The notes below the pieces were generated by a model, which searched no databases, had not been told where the DNA came from, and was given only the letters and a program-made list of their open reading frames with translations. This document shows positions 15,900 to 22,922 of a stretch of DNA of 48,586 nucleotides, piece by piece. The number at the start of each line of letters is the position of its first letter. Within the stretch, counting starts at the first letter, position 1. Source of the stretch: Ktedonobacteraceae bacterium (lineage in GTDB: Bacteria > Chloroflexota > Ktedonobacteria > Ktedonobacterales > Ktedonobacteraceae); NCBI GenBank assembly GCA_014896635.1, contig JADBKA010000004.1:1-48586 (forward strand). Reading direction: 5' to 3'. A program made the position numbers and the translations under genes.

Positions 15900-16898
15900 A
15901 TGGCCGAGTTGATCAGAGCCGGGGGACTGAACAGGTTTTTCCGGCAGCATGGGATGCCGGAGATTGTCATTTTTGCCGGCAAAGGCGGCCTGGGCAAAAC
16001 GACGTCCAGCGCTAGCCTGTCATACCACATGGCGGTGAACGAGGGGAAGCCGACCCTCTGCTTCAGTACCGATCCTCAGGCGTCGCTCTCAGATATTTTC
16101 GAGCACGACTTTTATGGCAAAGGAGTGGTCGAGCTTTTGCCCAGGCTCCACGTGGTGGAGATTGATGCCGACCGGCGCGTGGCCGACTACCAGGCAGAGG
16201 TCAAGAAGAAGATCATGGACATGTACGGGCTGGACGCTGTACCCAAAGAGATTGAAGAGTATATCGATTCGACCTCTGCCGAACCGGCGATGTATGAGTC
16301 GGCAACCTACGACGCAATGGCCGAGCTGGTCGCGCGGCACGACTTCAGCCTCTATGTCTTCGATATGCCACCTTTCGGGCATGGCGTGCGCATGGTGGCG
16401 ATGGCTGATATTCTCTCGCGCTGGGTTGATAAGATCATCGAGACGCGCACCAAAGTCGCCGAATATGAGGCAGTGGCTGCCTCGCTAAAAGGGGCAAAAG
16501 CCACAGAAGATCTGGTACTCAGAGAACTGACCGGCATCCAGACGAAGATCAAGACCTTCACTGATATGATCACCGACCGCCGGCGCACCGCCTTCTTCAT
16601 GGTGTTGATCCCTGAACGCATGGCGATTCTGGATACCGAGCGGGCGCTCCAGATGTTTAAGGACCTGGGCATCACGCTTTCCGGCCTGGTAGTCAACCAG
16701 GTCTACCCGGTGGAAATGCTGGATGCGCCAGGGCTGAGCGATTTCACACGCAAGCGCATCGAGATGCAGCAGCAATATGTACAGCAAATACATAAAGAGT
16801 TCGGCGATACAGTTGTGGCGACCGTGCCGATGTTCCCGCGCGAACCCAAAGGGTTAGAGATGATTCAAGAGGCTGCCCGCTGTCTGATGGGCGAGTGA
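15900..16898 (+). CDS. ArsA/Get3-family ATPase, catalytically complete copy
   Basis: A 332-residue, single-domain, half-size ArsA-type ATPase of the deviant Walker (SIMIBI) class. The P-loop is GKGGLGKT at 27-34. Switch I has D58 in STDPQASLSD, the position of the catalytic Asp in ArsA and Get3. Switch II reads FDMPPFGH (154-161), where ArsA has DTAPTGH. Family members act as dimers that use ATP to deliver metalloids (ArsA) or tail-anchored membrane proteins (Get3). The family's zinc CxxC pair is not seen. It is followed after 23 bases by a second ATPase gene and preceded by a small unknown gene, all co-directional. No arsenic pump gene is present, so an arsenite role is not supported. Confidence 0.92.
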   Translation: MAELIRAGGLNRFFRQHGMPEIVIFAGKGGLGKTTSSASLSYHMAVNEGKPTLCFSTDPQASLSDIFEHDFYGKGVVELLPRLHVVEIDADRRVADYQAEVKKKIMDMYGLDAVPKEIEEYIDSTSAEPAMYESATYDAMAELVARHDFSLYVFDMPPFGHGVRMVAMADILSRWVDKIIETRTKVAEYEAVAASLKGAKATEDLVLRELTGIQTKIKTFTDMITDRRRTAFFMVLIPERMAILDTERALQMFKDLGITLSGLVVNQVYPVEMLDAPGLSDFTRKRIEMQQQYVQQIHKEFGDTVVATVPMFPREPKGLEMIQEAARCLMGE

Positions 16899-16921
16899 GA
16901 AGTGAAAGGTGAGTAACCAGG

Positions 16922-17944
16922 ATGCAGACACTCTTGCAGTGGTTGAAGGAAAAACCAGAACTGCGCTTTATCTTTACGGGTGGCAAAGGCGGCGTGGGCA
17001 AAACCGTCTCTGCGGCGGGAATCGCCATCCAGTATGCCGGACAGGGGAAGCGGACGCTACTGGCGTCGTTGAATCCGGTGCATTCGCTCAGCAGTGTCTT
17101 TGGACAGTCGCTCTCCGGTGGTGCGCTCCTGCCTGTGAAGGATGTTGCCAACCTCTTTGCGGTAGAGGTTGAGACACAGGAGGTCGTGGCGCGCTACCGC
17201 GACAGTATCGGGCGGCGGGTGCGCGAATTCCTGAAGTGGGCGGATATTCCTATCGATGCGAAACCTTTTGTCGATATTGCCGTGACCAACCCGGCGTTTG
17301 AAGAGAGCGCCATGTTTGATAAGATGATGGATATTATGCTGGGCGAGCGCGGCAACTACGACGTCATCGTCTTTGACACGGCAGCCGTCGCCAATGCCGT
17401 TAGACTGATCGGCCTCAGCAAAATCTATGGCCTCTGGCTTGGCCGCATGATTGAGAGTCGCAAACAGGCGCTTTCACTGCGTGTGCAGCTCTCCTTCCGC
17501 AAAGAACGAATGATGGAGGAGGTCAAAAAAGATCCGCTGATGGCCGACCTCATCGGCATGAATGAGCGTTTTTTGCAAGTCAAAGATCTGCTGGTTGACC
17601 CGGAGCAGACGGCCTTCTTCTTCGTCACGCTACCGCTGGCGCTGCCGATCTCGGTTGTCAAGCGGTTTATCGGCATGGTGAGTGAGTATTCGATCCCGGT
17701 GGGGGGTGTGCTGGTCAACCAGGTGCTGCCGCCGGAGATCGTCAGCGGGCATCCCGACGAGTCCTACTTGCAGAACAAGTACCAGGAACAACTGGGGTAT
17801 ATGAAGATCATTAAGGACGATCTGGGCGAACTGGTGCGCGGCTTCATCCCGCTGTATGATGACGAGATAGCCGGACTGAGGATGATTCAGAAGGCGACCG
17901 CCGATCTGTTCAGCTATGAGCCGTCCTACTGGAGCGAGCTATGA
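16922..17944 (+). CDS. ArsA/Get3-family ATPase, divergent copy with altered switch residues
   Basis: A 340-residue half-ArsA ATPase, tandem neighbour of the previous gene. The P-loop GKGGVGKT (21-28) is intact. Switch I reads SLNPVHSLSS, so the expected catalytic Asp is Asn at 51. Switch II reads FDTAAVAN (151-158), with the usual Gly-His replaced by Ala-Asn. Nucleotide binding therefore looks kept while hydrolysis is probably weak. This suggests a regulatory half of a heterodimer with the upstream ATPase, comparable to the two unequal halves of full-length ArsA (inference). The stop overlaps the next start codon (ATGA), so it is co-translated with the following unknown gene. Confidence 0.9.
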   Translation: MQTLLQWLKEKPELRFIFTGGKGGVGKTVSAAGIAIQYAGQGKRTLLASLNPVHSLSSVFGQSLSGGALLPVKDVANLFAVEVETQEVVARYRDSIGRRVREFLKWADIPIDAKPFVDIAVTNPAFEESAMFDKMMDIMLGERGNYDVIVFDTAAVANAVRLIGLSKIYGLWLGRMIESRKQALSLRVQLSFRKERMMEEVKKDPLMADLIGMNERFLQVKDLLVDPEQTAFFFVTLPLALPISVVKRFIGMVSEYSIPVGGVLVNQVLPPEIVSGHPDESYLQNKYQEQLGYMKIIKDDLGELVRGFIPLYDDEIAGLRMIQKATADLFSYEPSYWSEL

Positions 17945-18441
17945 GCCTGCACGTGGTAGCAGCAGGAAACTATGTGCTTGGATCAAGCAATTTTCTGCTC
18001 CTGAATCTGCCGGAGGGGTGGCAACTTTTTACCGGCCTGCATCCTGCCGAAGTCGATAACAGCATCCAGATCGGGGACGTTCGCTGGGTGACGAATGGCC
18101 GTGCCAGCTATCTGCTGCACAGCGGACAGCCGGGTGGAAAGGTCGAACTGGCCCTGCGCGTCGGTCAGGGAGAAGTCAGACGCTGGCTGGATGCCTGCCG
18201 GGATAGTGAGCGTGCCGGTGATCCTGCTGCCACTCAGCTAGCCATCAACCGGCACCGGGCGTATTATCGCCTGCGCCCGCGTAAGCAGAGCTGGTTCAAC
18301 CGCAGCCAGGGAGATCTGCTCGAAGTCGTGTTCTATTGTGATGCTACCCGGCGCACGCTGGCGCTGGAGTTCAGCGGGCCGGAGCAGGAGCAACAGCACC
18401 AGGCGCTGCTGGAGGCGCTGGGCAGTGTGATCTGCCATTAA
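17941..18441 (+). CDS. uncharacterised protein translationally coupled to the ArsA-like ATPase
   Basis: A 166-residue protein of unknown family. Its ATG overlaps the stop of the ATPase gene by four bases. No signal peptide or membrane segment is seen. The sequence is rich in aromatic residues and Arg, with a YRLRPRKQSWFNRSQGDLLE segment (about 91-110) and an acidic/Gln helix near the C-terminus (GPEQEQQHQALLEAL). It has few cysteines, so direct metal binding is unlikely. The coupling implies it is made in step with the divergent ATPase and may bind it. It ends 12 bases from the convergent gene at 18454. Confidence 0.75.
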   Translation: MSLHVVAAGNYVLGSSNFLLLNLPEGWQLFTGLHPAEVDNSIQIGDVRWVTNGRASYLLHSGQPGGKVELALRVGQGEVRRWLDACRDSERAGDPAATQLAINRHRAYYRLRPRKQSWFNRSQGDLLEVVFYCDATRRTLALEFSGPEQEQQHQALLEALGSVICH

Positions 18442-18453
18442 TTTGCTTGCCGG

Positions 18454-19137
18454 TCAAGAACGTTTTTCCTGCTTTCTGGTTGCGCTCTGACGCTCCAGGA
18501 TGGCGGCAGCGAGTTTCTGTATGGCATGAAATTGCGTTGCTGTTTCCAGAGCGGCGGAAGCCGGCGAGAAGCTGAGCAGGAGATGCGGTGATGTTGTGCT
18601 GATGGAGAGGCGTCGCAGGCCGGGCTGCCACTCGTGCAGCAGCGGTTTCAGTGTCTCGACCAGGTGTGCAGCGCCGGACCGGTGATAGACGTGATACTCA
18701 CCGATGTTCGTCTGCTCCCACCCGCCTTCGGCGATGCGCCGCCTGGCCTCGCGCTCTGGTCGTGTGCGAGCGGAACAGGCTTCCAGTTCCAGACCGGCAG
18801 CAGGAGTTGAGCGCAGGTTCATACGCAGGACAAGCAGATCGCGCCGGCCACGTAGCAGGCTGACCAGCCAGATCAAAGGCAACTCGCGCGCTTCAAGGAC
18901 GAGAATGGCCGCCAGTTTGCCGATAGGTGTAGTGGCGCGCCGGGCAGTGAATTGAAAAATAGAGCTGTTCACCCAGCGGCCAGCCAGATCTTCCGCGCTG
19001 AGGACGCTCAACCTTTCGCGTAGAGCGCGTGCCAGGCGAATGCCGCGCCGGCGGTTCATCCACATGCCCAGAAAATACCAGGTGACGAACAAAAAACTGA
19101 GTATAATTAAGGCGGGAATAACGTAATCTGAGAGCAT
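18454..19137 (-). CDS. uncharacterised single-pass membrane protein
   Basis: A 227-residue protein with one N-terminal membrane helix (about 5-27, VIPALIILSFLFVTWYFLGM). The helix is followed at once by MNRRRG, so the rest should be cytoplasmic by the positive-inside rule. The body has many Arg and Leu and ends in a basic tail. I do not recognise the family. The start is placed at ATG 19137 because GGAG lies nine bases upstream. An in-frame ATG at 19152 has no ribosome site. The gene runs against the ATPase operon and diverges from the ArsD-like gene, with which it shares a palindromic ribosome-binding segment. A membrane anchor or receptor for the ATPase pair is a reasonable guess. Confidence 0.75.
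   Translation of the reverse strand: MLSDYVIPALIILSFLFVTWYFLGMWMNRRRGIRLARALRERLSVLSAEDLAGRWVNSSIFQFTARRATTPIGKLAAILVLEARELPLIWLVSLLRGRRDLLVLRMNLRSTPAAGLELEACSARTRPEREARRRIAEGGWEQTNIGEYHVYHRSGAAHLVETLKPLLHEWQPGLRRLSISTTSPHLLLSFSPASAALETATQFHAIQKLAAAILERQSATRKQEKRS
19102..19107 (+). promoter_or_regulatory. TATAAT -10 element, probable promoter of the ArsD-like gene
   Basis: A perfect TATAAT lies 43 bases ahead of the ATG at 19151, inside the coding sequence of the divergent membrane protein. No -35 match at normal spacing is visible. If used, the two divergent transcripts overlap. Confidence 0.35.
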
Positions 19138-19139
19138 AA

Positions 19140-19150
19140 GGAGTGACTCC
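19140..19150. promoter_or_regulatory. palindromic segment acting as ribosome site for both divergent genes
   Basis: GGAGTGACTCC is a perfect inverted repeat around a central base. Read on the plus strand, GGAG sits seven bases before the ATG at 19151. Read on the minus strand, GGAG sits nine bases before the ATG at 19137. The two start codons are only 13 bases apart. Confidence 0.6.
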
Positions 19151-19558
19151 ATGAATACTCAGACATTGCGTCAGCCAATCAAAGTTGAGATGGTGGGCCT
19201 TTTGCCTACCCTGTTCAGCATGTGCGCGCACTGCTGTACAACTGATACGATGGGTGTCTGCGGCATTGATCTGGCCGCTGATCAGATGCGCGACTATCCA
19301 TCGGAAGTAGTAGAAACTAACCGGCGTGCTGCCGAACTCTATCGCCGCCTGCTACACGATTACGGTGGGGCAGTCATCCCCCTGGCGGTCAGTACGGCCT
19401 CGCTGCGTGGCCTGTGGCTCTCGCTACGCCATCACCTCCCTACGGATTTTGCTCTCGTCATCAATGGACGCCGTGTGCTCGCCGGTGACGCTGATTACAG
19501 CGAACTCAAGCGTGCAATTGAGCAGGAGATGCATCTTTCTCTCTCTCCTTCTCCCTGA
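19151..19558 (+). CDS. small cysteine protein resembling the ArsD metallochaperone
   Basis: A 135-residue cytoplasmic protein. Its cysteine cluster near the N-terminus is C25, C28, C29 and C37 (CAHCCTTDTMGVCGID). ArsD, the arsenite chaperone that hands its cargo to ArsA, has CC-ST-GVCG-TD followed by a thioredoxin-like fold. This protein also ends with a strand-turn-helix FALVINGRRVLAGDADYSEL, like the LLLLDG-VMAGRYPxRxEL part of ArsD. The similarity is distant and read by eye. With two ArsA-like ATPases 1.2 kb away, a chaperone-ATPase pairing is plausible, but with no arsenic genes the cargo is open. The strong AAGGAG seven bases upstream sets the start. The convergent gene ends 16 bases downstream. 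Confidence 0.75.
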   Translation: MNTQTLRQPIKVEMVGLLPTLFSMCAHCCTTDTMGVCGIDLAADQMRDYPSEVVETNRRAAELYRRLLHDYGGAVIPLAVSTASLRGLWLSLRHHLPTDFALVINGRRVLAGDADYSELKRAIEQEMHLSLSPSP

Positions 19559-19574
19559 GTCGCGGTTGATAATG

Positions 19575-19922
19575 TTAATGAATTTCCGGTGCTTCTTCGA
19601 TAATATCCTCTTCGGCGAGCTGGCGCTGCTTCCAGCCAGCCAGTTCGGGCAGAAGATAGGGGAGCAGACGCAGGGTGATGACCGAGTTCATCAGTGGCAG
19701 GCCCAGTAGCTCGCCGGCGATAACCAGGTTCACGGCATCGCTGTAGCGGGCTTTTTCTTTCTGTGTCTCATGAAACATCTCGAACATGAAAAAGCCCCAG
19801 AGGAACTGGCGTACTGCCTGCCAGACATGCCGCAGCCGTTCGCGCCAGCCACCCTGCTGTGCCGTTTGCGAAGAACGCGCTGTTTCCTGAGTCTTAGAAG
19901 GAGTGGAAGGTTTGCCGGCCAT
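19575..19922 (-). CDS. small uncharacterised protein, paralogue of the 15553-15867 product
   Basis: A 115-residue protein with a Thr/Ser/Gln-rich, probably disordered head (1-25). An amphipathic, aromatic-rich segment follows (WGFFMFEMFHETQKEKARYS). The conserved core is GELLGLPLMN, ITLRLLPYLLPEL and GWKQRQLAEED. The last third matches the other paralogue residue for residue at most aligned positions, so the pair arose by duplication and bracket the ATPase genes. GAGGAGA precedes the ATG at 19922. No known domain is recognised. It is transcribed towards the ArsD-like gene. Confidence 0.8.
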   Translation of the reverse strand: MAGKPSTPSKTQETARSSQTAQQGGWRERLRHVWQAVRQFLWGFFMFEMFHETQKEKARYSDAVNLVIAGELLGLPLMNSVITLRLLPYLLPELAGWKQRQLAEEDIIEEAPEIH

Positions 19923-20051
19923 CGTCTGTTCTCCTCAGCGAGAAAAGGTGAGTGCTCCAGGCACATGAGCAAGGATGCATTTATAGTATAGCAGAGCGAG
20001 CGTTTGAAAAGCTAGATGATCCGGCAAAATACTTGCGGGAAACCCGTTATA

Positions 20052-20082
20052 GGCCAGGGCGACCCTGGCGGTCGCCCTGGCC
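20052..20082. repeat. perfect hairpin, 13-bp arms
   Basis: GGCCAGGGCGACC, a five-base loop, then its exact complement. It lies in the 338-base gap between two minus-strand genes and has no following T-run in either direction. Bidirectional terminator or a dispersed palindromic repeat are both possible. Confidence 0.6.
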
Positions 20083-20210
20083 CCCATTTTCCGCAGCACT
20101 TTCGCCGTTTTATTGAGAGGACTGCTTCTGAGCTTCTGAGTTGCTCCACCATTCTGTCACTCCTGTCGCTCTGTCAGGACCGGCCAGAAGAGAGGCCAGT
20201 TCGGACCTGT

Positions 20211-20244
20211 CTGCGGAAAACGGAGTGATCCCCGTTTTCCGCAG
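20211..20244. terminator. hairpin after the lipoprotein gene
   Basis: CTGCGGAAAACGG pairs exactly with CCGTTTTCCGCAG across an eight-base loop, starting 17 bases beyond the lipoprotein stop codon. There is no poly-U tail in the minus-strand sense, so it is a stabilising or Rho-assisted end instead of a classical terminator. The remainder of 19923-20260 shows no gene. TTTTCCGCAG is repeated once more at about 20087. Confidence 0.4.
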
Positions 20245-20260
20245 GCATTGTGTAGTATGC

Positions 20261-21082
20261 TTAGACGATATTGAAATTCATCGAACCGGAGTTCAGATTC
20301 ACTGTCAACTGTGCTCCTGTCGTTGCCTGGCTACTCACATGGAGCTGCTTGCCAGACGAACCATAGGCTGCCGGCGTTCCCAGCGTGGTGTTGATGTTGC
20401 CAGCTTTCGTCACGGCATCAATGTGGAAAGGATCGCTTTTTGGCAGCTTAACGTCGATAGTGCCGTTGTTCGCATCGAAAAGGTTATTGCTGTGTTTGTC
20501 AAGCGAACCATCAAAGGTGATGGTGCCATTGTCAACATGCAGATGGGATTTACCGAACAGGCGAACCTGTGAGGCAAAGATGTTGCTCCCACTGAGGTAC
20601 ATCTGTCCCCCGACCCCTTTCACATCGACGGTCGAGTTACATTCTTTTATGCTCAGATCGGTCTGAGCAGGAACATGGATAATGGCGAAGCTGTTGGGAA
20701 GAGTGGGGAAGGTTACTTTTTTCGTGGTGTTATCAATTTGTGCAGGATAAGATCGACCATTGGCTTCCGCCGTAAAGGAGTTCCCTGATCGCACCTGAAT
20801 GCCACCCTGGTGACAGGTGCCAGTGGCGGGAATCACCAGGACATACGGTGAATACAGTGGCGAGTTGGCCGGTTGACTAGTCGTGCCGGACGATTGGCTG
20901 GTTGTGTTGGATGACTGATTCGTCGTATTAGATGCATTTGTTGTGGTCGTGTTCGCAGATGTTGGGACATTAAACGGTGCTGAAGACGTATCTGTTTGAG
21001 ATGTGCTACACGCAGCGGTCAGTGCGAGGATTGCTACTGCCGCCAGCCCTATCCATGCGGATTTGATCCATTTGAGGTTCAT
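20261..21082 (-). CDS. lipoprotein with Thr/Asn/Ser-rich linker and DUF4097-like beta domain
   Basis: A 273-residue exported lipoprotein. The signal peptide is MNLKWIKSAWIGLAAVAILA followed by the lipobox LTAAC, with the lipidated cysteine at 25. Residues 27-75 form a low-complexity Thr/Asn/Ser/Gln linker that would lift the domain off the membrane. The rest is Asn/Gly/Ser-rich with regular short strands (for example LHVDNGTITFDGS, NNGTIDVKLP and AGNINTTLGT). This is the pattern of right-handed beta-helix or DUF4097 adhesin-like domains. No catalytic motif is seen. The function is unknown and surface structural or binding roles are likely. The ATG at 21082 follows an AAAGGGA site. Confidence 0.8.
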   Translation of the reverse strand: MNLKWIKSAWIGLAAVAILALTAACSTSQTDTSSAPFNVPTSANTTTTNASNTTNQSSNTTSQSSGTTSQPANSPLYSPYVLVIPATGTCHQGGIQVRSGNSFTAEANGRSYPAQIDNTTKKVTFPTLPNSFAIIHVPAQTDLSIKECNSTVDVKGVGGQMYLSGSNIFASQVRLFGKSHLHVDNGTITFDGSLDKHSNNLFDANNGTIDVKLPKSDPFHIDAVTKAGNINTTLGTPAAYGSSGKQLHVSSQATTGAQLTVNLNSGSMNFNIV

Positions 21083-21237
21083 TTTTCTTTTCCCTTTCCC
21101 TTTTTGCAGTGTGAGTGATATCTGACTTGATATGTCTCGATACCCACTAGCTGAACGACAACAGGAGAGAATTTTACTGGTCGAGTTTTTTCTTTTGAGA
21201 TCGTCGCCTGGATGCTAGAGCTATTGGCGGTAGTATC

Positions 21238-21266
21238 TTGTCAAAACGCGGGTGACATGATATAAT
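21238..21266 (+). promoter_or_regulatory. sigma-70-type promoter of tRNA-Gln
   Basis: TTGTCA (21238-21243), 17 bases, TATAAT (21261-21266). Transcription should begin near 21273, about 30 bases before the mature tRNA. Confidence 0.8.
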
Positions 21267-21301
21267 CGCACTGTGCCTGCGATCTGTAGGCTGGTTAATT
21301 T

Positions 21302-21376
21302 TCGGGCGTGGCCAAGCGGTAAGGCAGCAGACTTTGGATCTGCCATTCCCTGGTTCGAATCCAGGCGCCCGAGCCA
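21302..21376 (+). tRNA. tRNA-Gln (anticodon TTG)
   Basis: A full cloverleaf can be drawn. The acceptor stem is TCGGGCG with CGCCCGA, and the anticodon stem GCAGA/TCTGC encloses the loop CTTTGGA with TTG in the anticodon position. The T-arm contains GGTTCGAATCC. The discriminator base is G, and the CCA end (21374-21376) is encoded in the DNA. It reads CAA codons, and CAG by wobble. It stands alone ahead of glmU, and no terminator with a T-run separates them, so some read-through into glmU is possible. Confidence 0.97.
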
Positions 21377-21476
21377 CTTCTTTACGCGCAGGTATGGGCG
21401 TTGCTCATATCTATTCTGGTTATTTCCCCTGAAAGAGTCAACCAGAGAACATCTGATAAAAAGGTCAAAATTTGTA

Positions 21477-22913
21477 ATGAATACGTATGTGGCCGTAGTG
21501 CTGGCGGCAGGTAAAGGCACGCGCATGCGCTCTGCTCTGCCGAAGGTGCTTCACCCGCTGGGAGGAGTGCCGCTCTTAGGTCATGTGTTACGCTCTGTTG
21601 AAGCCATTCCCGCAGCACCTGCGTTCGCTCCCCTTGCTGGTCGTATAGCCGCTCATCGCCCGGTCGTTGTTCTGGGTCACGAAGCTGATCAGGTGGCGGC
21701 GATTTTTGGTGATCGCTGCCATTATGCTCTTCAGGAAGAGCAACTGGGAACCGGGCATGCCGTGCTGGCAGCTCAACCGGCGATTGATGCACTCTACCCG
21801 CTGCCTGATACCGTGCTGGTCTGCTATGGCGATACTCCCTTGATCAGGAGCGAGGTGCTGGCGCGCCTGCTGGCCGCGCACCAGGCGCAGCGGGCAGCCG
21901 TGACGTTTCTGACGGCATATACAGAGCAGCCATCAGATTTCGGGCGTGTGGTGCGCGACCGTGAGGGGCGGGTGCGCGAGATCGTCGAAGTGAAGCACGC
22001 CAGTGAGGAGCAGAGGCGCATTAAAGAGATCAATTCCGGCGTTTACTGCTTTGACCGTGACTGGCTCTGGCCCACATTACGGGCGCTGCCGCGCAGTGCT
22101 GCCGGTGAGTATTATCTCACCGACCTGGTTGCACTGGCCAGTGCGCAGGAAAAAAAGATTGCAACCGTACAGGGGACGCTCGATGAAACCATCGGTGTCA
22201 ATGATCGGGTGCAACTGGCAGAGGCGGAGCGCATCCTGCGCCGCCGTGTGCTGGAGCGCCACATGTATGCCGGAGTGACCATTGTTGATCCAGACAGCAC
22301 CTATATTGACGAAGATGTGCGGATCGGCGGTGACACGGTGATTCTGCCCGGCACGATGATCAGCGGAAAAACCGTGATAGGCTCAGCGTGCCGCATTGGT
22401 CCTGCTACGACAATAGAGGATTCTACTATTGGTGATCGTTGTACCATTCGTCAGTCGGTAATAGAGCAAGCAACGCTCGAAGAGGGCGTCACTGTTGGGC
22501 CGTTCAGCCATTGTCGCCCCGGCGCATACCTGGCACGTGATGTTCATATGGGGAACTTTGGCGAGGTCAAGAACTCGTATATCGGCGCGGGAACAGCCAT
22601 GCATCATTTCAGCTACATTGGCGATGCCTCTGTGGGTGAGCGCGTCAACATAGGTGCGGGTACGATCACCTCAAACTATGACGGGCTGACGAAACAGAAG
22701 CATCGCACAACTATCGGTGATGGTGCATTTGTTGGCTGTGATACCATTTTCGTCCCGCCTGTCACATTGGGAGAACATGCCATGACGGGTGCCGGTGCCG
22801 TCGTGAACAAAGATGTCCCTCCCGATACTCTGGTTGTTGGCGTCCCGGCGCGCGTCCTGCGTTCCCTGCCATCTCCAGAGGACTCTCCGCAGGAGAGCAA
22901 CCGGAAGGAGTAA
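21477..22913 (+). CDS. glmU: bifunctional N-acetylglucosamine-1-phosphate uridyltransferase/glucosamine-1-phosphate acetyltransferase
   Basis: A cytoplasmic enzyme of 478 residues that makes UDP-N-acetylglucosamine for the cell envelope. The N-terminal uridyltransferase Rossmann domain has VVLAAGKGTRM (7-16), the EEQLGTGHAVL loop and the CYGDTPLI metal site. The C-terminal part is a left-handed beta-helix of hexapeptide repeats, including the acetyl-CoA/GlcN-1-P segment GNFGEVKNSYIGAGT and NIGAGTITSNYDG with the catalytic H of MHHFSYIGD. A slightly longer insertion (about 45-60) precedes VVVLGHEADQV. The start at ATG 21477 matches the family; upstream codons overlap the tRNA. AAAGG lies about 12 bases upstream. 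Confidence 0.96.
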   Translation: MNTYVAVVLAAGKGTRMRSALPKVLHPLGGVPLLGHVLRSVEAIPAAPAFAPLAGRIAAHRPVVVLGHEADQVAAIFGDRCHYALQEEQLGTGHAVLAAQPAIDALYPLPDTVLVCYGDTPLIRSEVLARLLAAHQAQRAAVTFLTAYTEQPSDFGRVVRDREGRVREIVEVKHASEEQRRIKEINSGVYCFDRDWLWPTLRALPRSAAGEYYLTDLVALASAQEKKIATVQGTLDETIGVNDRVQLAEAERILRRRVLERHMYAGVTIVDPDSTYIDEDVRIGGDTVILPGTMISGKTVIGSACRIGPATTIEDSTIGDRCTIRQSVIEQATLEEGVTVGPFSHCRPGAYLARDVHMGNFGEVKNSYIGAGTAMHHFSYIGDASVGERVNIGAGTITSNYDGLTKQKHRTTIGDGAFVGCDTIFVPPVTLGEHAMTGAGAVVNKDVPPDTLVVGVPARVLRSLPSPEDSPQESNRKE

Positions 22914-22922
22914 TGAATCAGT

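Noticed and set aside
15900..17944. An arsenic resistance operon
   Set aside because: ArsA-like ATPases and an ArsD-like protein are present, but no arsenite pump, arsenate reductase or ArsR-type repressor is, and the ATPases are half-size with changed motifs.
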